A DNA stretch of 64,000 nucleotides from Corynebacterium urinipleomorphum (GCF_900155535.1 NZ_LT706961.1:20916-84915); one strand, 5' to 3'. Numbered from the stretch's first letter, positions 29,731 through 38,021 are shown. Program-made: numbers and translations. Notes: a model not told the origin generated them from the letters alone.

Positions 29731-30462
29731 CTACAGTGTGGCATCCGCCCCGGACACAAGCAGACCGCGGACACGGTCAATTTTCGCACTAATGTTCGAA
29801 GATCCTCCAAATTCGGAGTTCAGGTGCTCCCTGTAGTCCAAAGCGCGCTCGCAGAGGAAGTACAAATCCGAAACATGGGACCACCGGCTCAGCACGGCAT
29901 CGTCGACGGCATCGGCCAAGAGGCCGTCGATAAGCGTCAGCGCTGCGCTGTAACCGTGAGGGCGCGCTGCTGCGACGGGAACGAAATCTGTGAGCGCGGG
30001 AGGGAGCGAGCCAGCAAAAAGGCAGCACGCGAGGAAATCCGCGTGCACAATCTGCAGCTTCTTGTCCTGGCCCGTGCGTCCCTTCCAGGCAGCCCGATCC
30101 GCCTCAGCCCACGCGTCGTCGCGGTCGAGGGAGGGAGCGGGGAAATAGGCCATGGCGTCATCGAAACGCAGTGCCGCCGCGATCGCTTCGTCCACGCGGT
30201 GCCCGGGCTCGCCCTCAACAAAGTCGGTGGCGTGGTACCCGGCAACGGTGAAGCGACCGTCGGTGGCGCGCACTGGCCGCGCGACGCGGACGCCAGGGAC
30301 AGTGACTTTCTCACGCACCTTGGATGACCACGCGGCGTGCGAGGGCGCTTGCGCGATGACGATTCTGCCGTAGCGCACCCCGTTCCCCCACTCCGGCCCC
30401 AGCGGCTGAGCCTGGGATTCGTCGGCCTGGAACGAGGTCAACACATGCCCCGGAATAGCCAC
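29731..30462 (-). CDS. TIGR02569 family protein
   Basis: A 243-residue protein resembling the actinobacterial TIGR02569 family, of unknown function, found next to adnA in mycobacteria too. Aminoglycoside-phosphotransferase-like features are present: His-Ala-Asp-Phe in place of the usual His-Gly-Asp catalytic loop, and a later Leu-Ile-Asp-Gly. A kinase-like fold is therefore possible. The start is GTG 30462, chosen because AGGAGGTG precedes it by 8 bases; longer versions would overlap the DUF3152 gene further. It ends 3 bp before adnA. Confidence 0.75.
   Translation of the reverse strand: MAIPGHVLTSFQADESQAQPLGPEWGNGVRYGRIVIAQAPSHAAWSSKVREKVTVPGVRVARPVRATDGRFTVAGYHATDFVEGEPGHRVDEAIAAALRFDDAMAYFPAPSLDRDDAWAEADRAAWKGRTGQDKKLQIVHADFLACCLFAGSLPPALTDFVPVAAARPHGYSAALTLIDGLLADAVDDAVLSRWSHVSDLYFLCERALDYREHLNSEFGGSSNISAKIDRVRGLLVSGADATL
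29925..29935 (-). repeat. GCTTATCGACG 11-mer (minus strand)
   Basis: Exact copy inside the TIGR02569 gene, read as Leu-Ile-Asp-Gly. Confidence 0.7.
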
Positions 30463-30473
30463 CAGCGCACCTC

Positions 30474-31418
30474 CTAGACTGTTGCCGGACGCGGGTAGGG
30501 CCACGGGTTCGCGGTGCAGGTGTCCTCGTTGTCCGGGTAGACCTCCTGCGGAGCCAGCTGGAACAGTTCCTTGTTGTTCAGGCTCAGCGTCTGCTGCATC
30601 ATGATCGGCGCGAGTTTGCCGTCGCCGTTGCAGGGCTCGTGCTCGGCGTACCCGAGGGAGTGCCCCACCTCGTGGTTGATCAGGTACTGGCGGTACATGC
30701 CCAAGTCACCGTTGTAGGGGGCAGCGCCACGGACCCAGCGGGATTCGTTGATGAGAACACGGTCCCCATCTTTTTCCGTGTACAACCTGCAGGACGTCTC
30801 GAGTCCCAGGTCGTTGCCGCAGGCCTCACGGCTAGTGCCCACGGACGTCAGCTGGATGCGCAAGTCCGGGTTGTCGGAAGCTGAAACGTGCTCGAAGCGG
30901 AACTTCGGGTCATTTGTCCAGCCGCGCGGATCGGACAAGGTGGCGTCCACGAGCGCGGCGAAGGAGTCGTCGCCGCCAAAGCTGGAGGTGTCCACTCCGT
31001 CTTCCACCTCAGTGGAAAAGCGGACGACCTTTTCTTTACCTTCGCCAGCGGTCATGCCCAGCTCACCGACCGGGCGGAATGTTCCCTTGCCCTGCTCGGT
31101 GAACGGCCCGCCCGGAGGCAGTTCCGTGATGGCCACTTCGCCTTCCGGCATGTCAGGCACAGTCATGCGGGATTCGCCGCCTCGGCCCGCCGTCCCCTGG
31201 GGTGCACGCGAGGTCGTCCCAACTGTCTCCCCTGCCGGGGTGTTCACGATGCTCCAGATCAGCAATGCCGTCACAACGACGAGAACTGGAATGGCGTAGG
31301 CGCGCCACCCGTAAGTGTCCACGAAGCGGGCCAGCGCCGATTGGTCGGGAGAACCCGCCGCCCGGTGGCCGGCGGGTCCGTGTTCGCCGTCCAAACGGCC
31401 GTCGGGGTGATACGTCAT
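30474..31418 (-). CDS. DUF3152 protein with metzincin-like zinc motif
   Basis: A 314-residue membrane-anchored protein. A cytoplasmic N-terminus of about 40 residues is followed by one membrane helix (40-60), a disordered linker, and an extracytoplasmic DUF3152 domain. That domain contains His-Glu-Val-Gly-His-Ser-Leu-Gly-Tyr-Ala-Glu-His, which fits the metzincin consensus HExxHxxGxxxH, so a zinc peptidase role is likely though unproven. Three or four Cys may form disulfides. Its stop codon overlaps the ribosome-binding site of the TIGR02569 gene. Confidence 0.85.
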   Translation of the reverse strand: MTYHPDGRLDGEHGPAGHRAAGSPDQSALARFVDTYGWRAYAIPVLVVVTALLIWSIVNTPAGETVGTTSRAPQGTAGRGGESRMTVPDMPEGEVAITELPPGGPFTEQGKGTFRPVGELGMTAGEGKEKVVRFSTEVEDGVDTSSFGGDDSFAALVDATLSDPRGWTNDPKFRFEHVSASDNPDLRIQLTSVGTSREACGNDLGLETSCRLYTEKDGDRVLINESRWVRGAAPYNGDLGMYRQYLINHEVGHSLGYAEHEPCNGDGKLAPIMMQQTLSLNNKELFQLAPQEVYPDNEDTCTANPWPYPRPATV

Positions 31419-31439
31419 AAACCCAAATGTAACCCGGCT

Positions 31440-31664
31440 CTAGCGCGCGAACCCGACAGCACGCGGAGCGGAGTTACCCAATTCCACATACAGGATGCGC
31501 TCTGCGCGCACGACGTACTTCATGCCGCGCTCGTCGTCGAGAGTGACGGTGGAAGCGCCGGACTCGATCGCCTGCGTGATCTCCCCAAGGAGCTCGTCCT
31601 GCCCCTTGCTGGAGGTGATGGACAGTTCGCGGTGGGAGTCCGCCAGACCGATCTTGATTTCCAT
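31440..31664 (-). CDS. DUF3107 family protein
   Basis: A 74-residue actinobacterial protein of the DUF3107 family (Rv3208A/TB9.4 type), of unknown function. It begins Met-Glu-Ile-Lys-Ile-Gly-Leu and has the family's Gly-Met-Lys-Tyr-Val-Val and Ile-Leu-Tyr-Val-Glu-Leu strands. It is probably a small cytosolic beta-alpha protein. A GAAGGACG ribosome-binding site precedes the ATG. The divergent rhlE-like helicase gene starts 90 bp away. Confidence 0.85.
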   Translation of the reverse strand: MEIKIGLADSHRELSITSSKGQDELLGEITQAIESGASTVTLDDERGMKYVVRAERILYVELGNSAPRAVGFAR

Positions 31665-31753
31665 GCGTATTCGTCCTTCGCTTTTCAGGCTCTGTTGTTC
31701 ATGCCGTAGCCGGCGATGGTCATATTGTAACGGTGGCCGGTTAAGATGTTCAC

Positions 31754-33112
31754 GTGCCCGATCGTTCTGTACAGCAGCCCACGCAGCCGCCGACGTTCGC
31801 CGAGCTCGGCGTCGCCGCGGAGATCGTCGGGGCGCTCGCGGACAACGGGATCGAACGGGTCTTCTCCATCCAGGAACTCACTCTCCCTATCGCATTGACG
31901 GGCCGTGATTTGATTGGCCAGGCCCGCACGGGAATGGGTAAGACCTTGGCGTTCGGGGTCGCTTTGCTTGACCGCGTTTTTGACGACGCAGCCATAGCCG
32001 AGCTTGACGGCACCCCGCGCGCGCTTGTGATCACTCCCACGCGCGAGCTCGCTGTCCAGGTGGGCGAGGACCTCGCGCTCGCGGCGAAAAACACGCCGAT
32101 CCGCTTATCGACGATCTATGGCGGCCGCCCCTACGACGAGCAACTCTCCGCCTTAAGCGACGGTGTCGATGTCGTCGTGGGCACCCCCGGCCGCCTGTTG
32201 GACCTGCACCAGCGCGGGGATCTGGATCTGAGCCAGGTGGCCATTCTCGTCCTCGATGAGGCCGACGAGATGTTGGACTTGGGGTTCCTGCCCGATATCC
32301 AGAAGCTCTGGGGCGCACTGAATCAGCCGCTGCAGACAATGCTGTTCTCTGCCACCATGCCGGGCCAGATCCTCACCCTGGCGAGGTCAATGATGAACAA
32401 GCCGCTGCACATTCGCGCAGAGGCCACGGAGTCATCCCAGGTGCACGACACCACCAAGCAGGTCGTGTTCTGCTCCCACAAGATGGACAAGCCCGAGGTG
32501 ACCGCCCGTATCCTGCAGGCCGAGGGCCGCGGCAAGACCATCATCTTCACCCGCACGAAACGCACTGCAGCCGAAGTGTCCGAGGACCTCGCCGGCCGCG
32601 GTTTCGCCGTCGGCTCCGTCCATGGCGACCTGGGCCAGGAGGCCCGGGAGCGCTCCCTCGACGCGTTCCGCCGCGGCGACGTGGAAATTCTCGTGGCCAC
32701 CGATGTCGCCGCCCGCGGCATCGACGTCGACGATGTCACCCACGTGATCAACTACCAGACCCCGGATGACCCGATGACGTACGTGCACCGCATCGGCCGC
32801 ACCGGTCGTGCAGGCCGCACCGGCACCGCTGTCACGCTGGTCGGGTTCGACGAGGGCGCGAAGTGGAAACTGATCAGCGACGAACTCTCCTTGGACATGC
32901 CGGAGCCCCCTACCTGGTTCTCCACGTCACCTGAGTTGCGCGACGCTTTGGACATTCCCGAAAACGCTGGCTCGGCTGTCGGCCCTGCCCGATCCGTGCA
33001 CGGCGTGCGGAAGAAGCGCGACACAGATTCAAACCACCCCAACACCCGGGGGCAGGGCCGCAACCGCCCGCGCAACCGTGACCGTTCCAATTCGAAGAGG
33101 AGGCGGCGATGA
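31754..33112 (+). CDS. rhlE: DEAD-box RNA helicase (RhlE-like)
   Basis: A 452-residue ATP-dependent RNA helicase with the full set of motifs: the Q motif around Gln40, Walker A Ala57-Arg-Thr-Gly-Met-Gly-Lys-Thr64, Pro-Thr-Arg-Glu-Leu, Asp-Glu-Ala-Asp, Phe-Ser-Ala-Thr-Met, and His-Arg-Ile-Gly-Arg-Thr-Gly-Arg. A basic, Arg/Asn-rich tail (about 420-452) would bind RNA. The start is GTG 31754. Such helicases help unwind structured RNA in ribosome assembly and decay. It overlaps the next gene by 4 bp (ATGA). Confidence 0.9.
   Translation: MPDRSVQQPTQPPTFAELGVAAEIVGALADNGIERVFSIQELTLPIALTGRDLIGQARTGMGKTLAFGVALLDRVFDDAAIAELDGTPRALVITPTRELAVQVGEDLALAAKNTPIRLSTIYGGRPYDEQLSALSDGVDVVVGTPGRLLDLHQRGDLDLSQVAILVLDEADEMLDLGFLPDIQKLWGALNQPLQTMLFSATMPGQILTLARSMMNKPLHIRAEATESSQVHDTTKQVVFCSHKMDKPEVTARILQAEGRGKTIIFTRTKRTAAEVSEDLAGRGFAVGSVHGDLGQEARERSLDAFRRGDVEILVATDVAARGIDVDDVTHVINYQTPDDPMTYVHRIGRTGRAGRTGTAVTLVGFDEGAKWKLISDELSLDMPEPPTWFSTSPELRDALDIPENAGSAVGPARSVHGVRKKRDTDSNHPNTRGQGRNRPRNRDRSNSKRRRR
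32103..32113 (+). repeat. GCTTATCGACG 11-mer (plus strand)
   Basis: Exact copy in the helicase gene, read as Arg-Leu-Ser-Thr with the rare TTA leucine codon. Confidence 0.7.
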
Positions 33113-34326
33113 AAACACCGCTGCGCCGCACCCGCGGCGATCTCATTGCCACAGGCGTCATCGCCGCCATAGCTGCGATCGCTCTGCTAGTGGCATTCAT
33201 CACGGCACCGATCCGCCAGGACAAGCTCACTCCGGCAGCGGAAGAAATCCCCAACGCCGGCGTTCTCGCCATCGCACCGCAGGCCCTCACCGAGGGAGTC
33301 CAGCTTCAGGACGACTCACCGTCCCCCCGCCCCCTCACCGTCGCGGGATTGATCATCACCTATGACAAGGAAATCGGAACGATTAAAGCTTCCACCTCGA
33401 GCGGCGAGGAAAAATGGACCTACACCCGCAAGCCCGAGCTGTGCGGCATGGCTGGTGCCTGGGACGATGTCGTGGCTGTGTACCGCACCAACATCGGCTG
33501 CGGTGACGTGGTTTCCATCAAGGCGACAACGGGCCAGTACTCGCACACCCGTTCCGCGATCGCACCGGATGACGTCGAAATCATCTCCTCCAACGACCGC
33601 GTGGGCTACGTCGCCCCGACCCGGACGGAGATCTGGCGCTCCGATCTCGTGCGCACCGTCGAGTACGGCGAGGTGGAAGCACCGCAAGAGCCGGACTTCC
33701 AACCGAACGCCGAGTGCAGCCGCACGTCCGCGCTGACGCGAAAAGAGTTCTACGCTGTCACCGAGAAGTGCGAAGACGGCTCGTGGCTACGCATGCAGGA
33801 AGCCACTCCCGAGGACTCTCGCAAACCCGAGATCATCAAATCGGTCCAGATCTCCGATGGCTCGTACCTTGTGGCGATCGGCGAGGAAGCAGCCGCAGTC
33901 TACGATCCCAGCACCTCCACGGTCAGTTCCTTCAACAAAGAAGGACAGGAACTAGCGAATGCCAAGGTGCCCCAGTCCGACCTGCTCTCCGACTCCCCTA
34001 CCGGTGTGGCCGCCCCCCAAGTCGCAGATCTGCCCCACCACATGAGCTATTTCGACGGGGACAATCTCATGCTCCTCGACCCGGGCAACCTCGCCGTCAC
34101 CACGATCTTCCCGGATGCGCTTGGGACCGGTTTCGGCGCCGGCGACCGCCTGCTTTATCCCACTCCGGAGGGCATTGCCGTGGCTAATTGGGACACCAAG
34201 TCCATCGACCGTGTCATCCCCGTTGACCGCCATGGATACACTGGCCCGATCTCTATCAGTTCCGCCGGGGCGACCGTGGTGGAAAAGCGCGGCACCGAGA
34301 TCGCGGTGCTCGACCTCGTGCAGTAG
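33109..34326 (+). CDS. membrane-anchored beta-propeller-like protein (Rv3212 type)
   Basis: A 405-residue protein with a short basic N-terminus, one membrane helix (about 14-32), and a large extracytoplasmic domain. The domain has PQQ-propeller-like blades (Ile-Lys-Ala-Ser-Thr-Ser-Ser-Gly-Glu-Glu-Lys-Trp and similar repeats) and paired Cys residues. It corresponds by position and layout to mycobacterial Rv3212, of unknown function. Translation is probably coupled to the helicase through the ATGA overlap. Confidence 0.75.
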   Translation: MKTPLRRTRGDLIATGVIAAIAAIALLVAFITAPIRQDKLTPAAEEIPNAGVLAIAPQALTEGVQLQDDSPSPRPLTVAGLIITYDKEIGTIKASTSSGEEKWTYTRKPELCGMAGAWDDVVAVYRTNIGCGDVVSIKATTGQYSHTRSAIAPDDVEIISSNDRVGYVAPTRTEIWRSDLVRTVEYGEVEAPQEPDFQPNAECSRTSALTRKEFYAVTEKCEDGSWLRMQEATPEDSRKPEIIKSVQISDGSYLVAIGEEAAAVYDPSTSTVSSFNKEGQELANAKVPQSDLLSDSPTGVAAPQVADLPHHMSYFDGDNLMLLDPGNLAVTTIFPDALGTGFGAGDRLLYPTPEGIAVANWDTKSIDRVIPVDRHGYTGPISISSAGATVVEKRGTEIAVLDLVQ

Positions 34327-34339
34327 CGAAACGCCCCGA

Positions 34340-34831
34340 CTACTTACCCCGCCGCGCATCGAAGGCAGCAGTAGCCCAGGCGGTGGAGGCCGGATGCAGC
34401 GCACAGACGAGGGTGATTGCCGCGCTGAGAAGGGTCGCTGCCCCGAGCAGAGCTGCTCCGCCGCTGAACATATAGAAGGCGACGCCGACCATGAGTGCGT
34501 TCATGAACACGATGATGCTGCGGCCCCACTGGTTGCCGCGCAGAATATTGATACCGCCGTACGCCATCGGGCCGAACGTAAGCAGGATGAACAAGGCCGT
34601 GCCGATGCCCACAAAAGCGAATGCGGAGGTGTCGGATTGCACGAGGGTCTCGTCAGCGCCAGTACTCACCTGCTTGACAGCCAAGTACACGCCGTATCCG
34701 ATGGCCACGACGCCTTCGAGCACCGCCAACACAGCGGCCGCCTTCATCGGTGCGGGAGCTTCCCCGCTCGCGCCGGCAACACGAGCGGTGCCAGATGCGT
34801 CAGCGGGCTTCGTCGGTTCGGGGCCTGTCAT
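34340..34831 (-). CDS. four-helix membrane protein, unknown
   Basis: A 163-residue integral membrane protein with a Pro/Ala-rich cytoplasmic N-terminus (1-28) and four predicted membrane helices (about 30-50, 70-92, 102-118 and 125-145). It is equivalent to small hypothetical membrane proteins found in this position in other corynebacteria. ATG 34831 is chosen because GAGGG sits 7 bases upstream; GTG 34837 is too close to that site. It is convergent with the propeller gene (14-bp gap). Confidence 0.7.
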   Translation of the reverse strand: MTGPEPTKPADASGTARVAGASGEAPAPMKAAAVLAVLEGVVAIGYGVYLAVKQVSTGADETLVQSDTSAFAFVGIGTALFILLTFGPMAYGGINILRGNQWGRSIIVFMNALMVGVAFYMFSGGAALLGAATLLSAAITLVCALHPASTAWATAAFDARRGK

Positions 34832-35126
34832 ATTCACGCCCTCATATTAGAACCGGAACAAGGCAAGCCGATGGAGCGCACCGCTCCCAGCACGAAACAG
34901 GAATAGGCGATTTGACGTAGTGCATGTGGCCGCATCTCACCATTGTGAACGATCAGCCCAGTTCAGAGTATTTTTGCTCTGCAAAAAACATGCACATAAT
35001 GACAGTCCGCCATTGCGATCTGCTGAAAAAACGGACACAGGAATATGATTCGCGTCACAATTTGGCGTTTACCCCTAGCGGGATGTATGTAAACGTGTCA
35101 TTATTCTCGGGTAGCAAAAACAAAGA
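34832..35126. other. intergenic region, partly AT-rich
   Basis: No convincing gene. The section 34960-35125 is clearly AT-richer than its surroundings (runs such as TATTTTTGC and CTGAAAAAACGG) and could hold upstream regulatory sites or a transcription start for the structured region that follows. A frame of 71 codons here has no ribosome-binding site and an odd composition. Confidence 0.4.
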
Positions 35127-35300
35127 GCTAGTTACCTAGCCACTAACTCCAAGCCACCACGGAGTTAACTTCCGGTAAACGGAAGACGGGTCCCGAAGCC
35201 ACCGGGAACACCGCCCGTTCAACACCGGAAATCATCTGCTTGCTCAAACCCTGATCTAAGCCAGGTTCCCCGCGCTTCAACGCGCGCTCGTTCCTGTGCC
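35127..35300 (+). ncRNA. candidate structured leader or small RNA upstream of whcE
   Basis: Several hairpins stand in line: GCTAG/CTAGC (35127-35140), TAACTCC/GGAGTTA (35144-35167), CTTCCG/CGGAAG with a five-base loop (35169-35185), a nested ACGGG+TCCC / GGGA+CCCGT (35186-35218), an imperfect AACCCTG/CAGGTT near 35247-35267, and GCGC/GCGC near 35272-35286. About 100 bases then lead to the whcE start. It could be a 5' leader controlling whcE or an independent RNA. The strand is assumed from whcE. No known class is recognised. Confidence 0.35.
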
Positions 35301-35395
35301 TTATGGACGGGCTTGTTAGTGGTGTGCACGCTTCATGACATTTCACGACATCTAACGCACAACGAACTCGAAGACCTAGAAGGAGCATGATCACC

Positions 35396-35653
35396 ATGGA
35401 TTGGCGCCACGAAGCAATTTGCCGCGACGAAGACCCCGAACTGTTCTTCCCGGTGGGCAACTCCGGCCCTGCACTCTCCCAGATCGCACAGGCCAAGCTG
35501 GTCTGCCACCGTTGCCCGGTGACCTCCCAGTGCCTGAAGTGGGCTCTGGAGACCGGCCAGGACGCTGGTGTCTGGGGCGGCCTGTCCGAGGAGGAGCGCC
35601 GCGCACTCAAGCGCCGCAACAAGCAGCGCAACCGTCAGCGTATTTCTGCCTAA
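35396..35653 (+). CDS. whcE: WhiB-family regulator WhcE (WhiB1 type)
   Basis: An 85-residue WhiB-like iron-sulfur regulator. The four cluster Cys are Cys9 and the Val-Cys-His-Arg-Cys-Pro...Gln-Cys set (about 37-48), followed by the Gly-Val-Trp-Gly-Gly turn and a basic C-terminal helix for DNA binding. It starts Met-Asp-Trp-Arg-His like mycobacterial WhiB1, whose cluster reacts with nitric oxide; WhcE of C. glutamicum acts in oxidative and heat stress. ATG 35396 has AAGGAG at a normal distance, while the ATG 9 bases upstream is too close to it. The rshA-sigH pair lies just downstream on the other strand. Confidence 0.92.
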   Translation: MDWRHEAICRDEDPELFFPVGNSGPALSQIAQAKLVCHRCPVTSQCLKWALETGQDAGVWGGLSEEERRALKRRNKQRNRQRISA

Positions 35654-35787
35654 CGCGCCGGAACAGTCCGGAGCTGGCTCGGCCCTGCCCGGTATAAAGG
35701 TGGACCAATTACCGCTACCGGAGCGGGCCCCGATAAAGTGGACTGACAGTTAGATCAGTCCGATATGTTTGGCCCAAGGAGGTCGTT

Positions 35788-35862
35788 ATGAGCAAGCGTG
35801 GTCGTAAGCGCAAGGACCGCCGCAAGAAGAGCGCTAACCGCGGCAAGCGCCCCAACGCATGA
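35788..35862 (+). CDS. 50S ribosomal protein bL37
   Basis: A 24-residue, extremely basic peptide (Met-Ser-Lys-Arg-Gly-Arg-Lys-Arg-Lys-Asp ... Gly-Lys-Arg-Pro-Asn-Ala), matching the tiny actinobacterial large-subunit protein bL37 first seen in mycobacterial ribosome structures (24 residues there). An excellent ribosome-binding site AAGGAGG precedes the ATG by 5 bases, and a strong terminator follows. It lies 134 bp after whcE, as in mycobacteria. Such short genes are often missed. Confidence 0.9.
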   Translation: MSKRGRKRKDRRKKSANRGKRPNA

Positions 35863-35880
35863 GCGTTGAGAGCATGAGGA

Positions 35881-35923
35881 ACTCCCCTTCACCAGCACGA
35901 ATTAGTCTGGTGAAGGGGAGTTT
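35881..35923 (+). terminator. strong terminator after bL37, possibly bidirectional
   Basis: A perfect 16-bp stem AACTCCCCTTCACCAG (35881-35896) / CTGGTGAAGGGGAGTT (35908-35923) with an 11-base loop. It lies between bL37 and the convergent rshA gene and could serve both. Confidence 0.85.
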
Positions 35924-35973
35924 CGTATGCCAGCACCCGCTGGTACGAGCCCAGAGCTAGGCGGAAGAGGAAG

Positions 35974-36228
35974 CTACTCGTACCGGGTGTAGGAGATAGA
36001 AATAGACTGCACGATGCGCTGGCGCAGGGCCTCGGGCGCCTGATCTTGGCAGTTGCAGCGGCGAACCATCTGGCGGATCTCCGTCTCGGACTTGAGCCAC
36101 GCGAAGCTCTCGGGGCAGGTCTGGATGATCTCGCGGATCTCGGCGACGCGCACCTGCGGGGTGTCTGCGTCGAAGTATTCGCAGAGTAGCGCGTGCGCGC
36201 GTGCTGGCTCGATATTGCAGTCGCCCAT
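35974..36228 (-). CDS. rshA: anti-sigma factor RshA with degenerate zinc motif
   Basis: An 84-residue partner of SigH, identified by position right after sigH (12-bp gap) and by similarity of the C-terminal part (Arg-Arg-Cys-Asn-Cys ... Ala-Pro-Glu-Ala-Leu-Arg-Gln-Arg) to RshA/RsrA. Redox-sensing anti-sigma factors carry HxxxCxxC. Here the matching segment is Ile34-Ile-Gln-Thr-Cys38-Pro-Glu-Ser41, so the His and second Cys are missing. Other Cys are at 4, 16, 58 and 60, with His12, which could provide a different metal or disulfide switch. Confidence 0.82.
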   Translation of the reverse strand: MGDCNIEPARAHALLCEYFDADTPQVRVAEIREIIQTCPESFAWLKSETEIRQMVRRCNCQDQAPEALRQRIVQSISISYTRYE

Positions 36229-36240
36229 TATTTCTGCTCC

Positions 36241-36813
36241 TTAAAGACCAATGCCTTGTTCATTCGCCACATCCTTCAACAATTCGCGGAGCTGTTTTCT
36301 TCCACGGTGGAGGCGCGACATGACTGTTCCCAGGGGAATGTCCATGACTTCGGCGATTTCTTTATAAGCCAGACCTTCGACGTCGGCGTAGTAGACGACC
36401 ATGCGGTAGTCGTCGTTGAGCGAGTTCATCGCTTCGGCGATCTGGGTGTCCGGCAGGTTCTTCAGCGCTTCGACCTCGGCGGATTGCAGTCCGGTCGAGT
36501 CGTGGGAGCTGGTGGTGTACAGCTGCCGGTCGGTGACATCTTCGGCGGAGGTCTCTAGCGGGCGGCGCTGTTTCTTCCGGTACGAGTTGATGTACGTGTT
36601 GGTCATGATCCGGTAGAGCCATGCCTTGAGGTTCGTTCCCTCCTTGAAGGAGTCGAACGCGTTAAAGGCCTTGAGGTAGGTCTCCTGCACCAGGTCTTCA
36701 GCGTCTTGGGGGTTGCGCGTCATGCGCAGCGCGCCGCCGTAGAGCTGGTCCAGCAGCGGCATCGCCTCCTCGGTGAAGCGCTGTTCAAGGTCATTTCCGG
36801 CCATGGGTGCCAT
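36241..36813 (-). CDS. sigH: ECF sigma factor SigH
   Basis: A 190-residue ECF sigma factor. Region 2 (about 20-85) contains [14 protein letters not shown] and Leu-Lys-Ala-Trp-Leu-Tyr-Arg-Ile. Region 4 (about 125-180) ends with [14 protein letters not shown]. SigH controls the thiol-oxidative and heat-shock regulon in corynebacteria and mycobacteria and is held by RshA, encoded directly downstream. ATG 36813 is used; ATG 36804 is equally possible, and neither has a strong ribosome-binding site. Confidence 0.93.
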   Translation of the reverse strand: MAPMAGNDLEQRFTEEAMPLLDQLYGGALRMTRNPQDAEDLVQETYLKAFNAFDSFKEGTNLKAWLYRIMTNTYINSYRKKQRRPLETSAEDVTDRQLYTTSSHDSTGLQSAEVEALKNLPDTQIAEAMNSLNDDYRMVVYYADVEGLAYKEIAEVMDIPLGTVMSRLHRGRKQLRELLKDVANEQGIGL

Positions 36814-36848
36814 CTTAGCGGCCGCGCGGCAGGACTAGGCTTGGCCCT

Positions 36849-37319
36849 ATGGCAGCGAAGACTCATGCGTTGGAAGTAGTGCAGGAAGCGGGCGTGGAGC
36901 ACGAGGTCCTCTCCTACACCGCGGGCACGGACCATTTCGGGGAGCACGCGGTTCAGGAGCTGGGACTCGACGCCGCACAGACGCTGAAGACGCTGGTCAT
37001 CCACCACGAGCGCGATTATGCGGTGTGCTGCGTCCCGGTCGCCGGGCACTTGTCGCTCAAACACGCGGCGAAGGCGCTCGGCTGGAAGAACGCGGAGATG
37101 GCGGACCCGAAGGCCGCGCAGCGCCTCACCGGGTACATCGTGGGAGGCATCTCGCCGCTGGGAACCAAACAGGCATTGCCCACGCTTATCGACGCCTCGG
37201 TGCGCCCCTCCCCCACCATCACCGTCTCCGCGGGTCAGCGTGGCCTGTCCATCGCAATGTCGCCAGCGGATCTCGCGGAACTATGCAGTGCAGAGTTCGC
37301 GGACATCGCGTCTGAGTAA
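36849..37319 (+). CDS. ybaK: YbaK-type Cys-tRNA(Pro) deacylase
   Basis: A 156-residue YbaK/EbsC protein that hydrolyses cysteine mischarged on tRNA-Pro. Recognisable features are His-Ala-Leu near the N-terminus, Thr-Leu-Lys-Thr-Leu-Val, the lysine-containing Leu-Lys-His-Ala-Ala-Lys-Ala-Leu-Gly, the Gly-Gly-Ile-Ser-Pro-Leu-Gly loop and the final Ser-Ala-Gly-Gln-Arg-Gly segment. Length is standard. It is divergent from sigH (35-bp gap) and its stop codon directly abuts the convergent HMCES-like gene. Confidence 0.9.
   Translation: MAAKTHALEVVQEAGVEHEVLSYTAGTDHFGEHAVQELGLDAAQTLKTLVIHHERDYAVCCVPVAGHLSLKHAAKALGWKNAEMADPKAAQRLTGYIVGGISPLGTKQALPTLIDASVRPSPTITVSAGQRGLSIAMSPADLAELCSAEFADIASE
37184..37194 (+). 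repeat. GCTTATCGACG 11-mer (plus strand)
   Basis: Exact copy in ybaK, read as Leu-Ile-Asp-Ala. Confidence 0.7.
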
Positions 37320-38021
37320 TCAGCCAACCGGTGTCGTGCTCATCGAGCCGTCGCCGATGAGTTCGGCGTACTCGTTGCGTATATTGCCCACTTCTTGAGC
37401 GGCGGGGCGCCACTGCAGCTGGTCGGCGACGCGGGAGGGGTGCACGAGCTCGAGGGCTTCCTCCGGCGTGCCGTGGACCCACTGCTCGATCTCATCTTCG
37501 CGGAGGAACAACGGAAGGCGGTGGTGCAACCACGCCATGTTCTCGGCGGCGTCGGTGGTCACCATCGTGGTGGAAAGTTTGTCCAGACCGGTCTCCCACA
37601 GCGCCGCGGCGTACAGCATTCCGTGTTCCGGGCGCACGAAATACGGCTGCTTCTCTTTCTTCCCCGACGCGGTGGACTCGCCCTGCTTCCACTCGTAATA
37701 CCCGTCTAGCACCATCAGGCCGCGGCGGTCCTTGAAGGCGGAGCGGAACGAGGGCTTCTCGGCCACCGTCTCGCCGCGAGCATTGAATAGGGGCGGGCCG
37801 GTCTCGTCTTTCTTCCAGGTGGGGAGGAGACCCCACCTAGCGGCGTCGATAAGCGCTCGCTCGCCGTTGACTCTAATGAGCGGGACTTGCTGCGTGGGCC
37901 CGATGTTGTAGCGCGGCGGCGGGGTGCCGTCGGGGGCGTGGACCTCCGTGATGCCTGGCAATGAGCCGACAGCGTCGATGAGGTCATCGCCGGTGGTGAA
38001 GAGAACGAATCGTCCACACAT
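37320..38021 (-). CDS. HMCES/YedK abasic-site-shielding protein
   Basis: A 233-residue SRAP (SOS response-associated peptidase) protein. Cys2 in Met-Cys-Gly-Arg-Phe becomes the N-terminal nucleophile that forms a thiazolidine link with abasic sites in single-stranded DNA. The other conserved residues are present: Tyr-Asn-Ile-Gly-Pro-Thr, Phe-Asn-Ala-Arg-Gly-Glu, the Glu in Gly-Tyr-Tyr-Glu-Trp, and His in Leu-His-His-Arg-Leu-Pro. Full length. It is divergent from aroA, with about 40 bp between the starts. Confidence 0.93.
   Translation of the reverse strand: MCGRFVLFTTGDDLIDAVGSLPGITEVHAPDGTPPPRYNIGPTQQVPLIRVNGERALIDAARWGLLPTWKKDETGPPLFNARGETVAEKPSFRSAFKDRRGLMVLDGYYEWKQGESTASGKKEKQPYFVRPEHGMLYAAALWETGLDKLSTTMVTTDAAENMAWLHHRLPLFLREDEIEQWVHGTPEEALELVHPSRVADQLQWRPAAQEVGNIRNEYAELIGDGSMSTTPVG
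37844..37854 (-). repeat. GCTTATCGACG 11-mer (minus strand)
   Basis: Exact copy in the HMCES-like gene, read as Leu-Ile-Asp-Ala. Confidence 0.7.

Noticed and set aside
34924..35139. A 71-codon frame in the AT-rich gap before whcE
   Set aside because: No ribosome-binding site, unusual composition and no recognisable motif; the AT-rich stretch alone explains the open frame.
36849..37319. ybaK as part of the SigH regulon unit
   Set aside because: It is divergent from sigH and no SigH-type promoter could be recognised with confidence.
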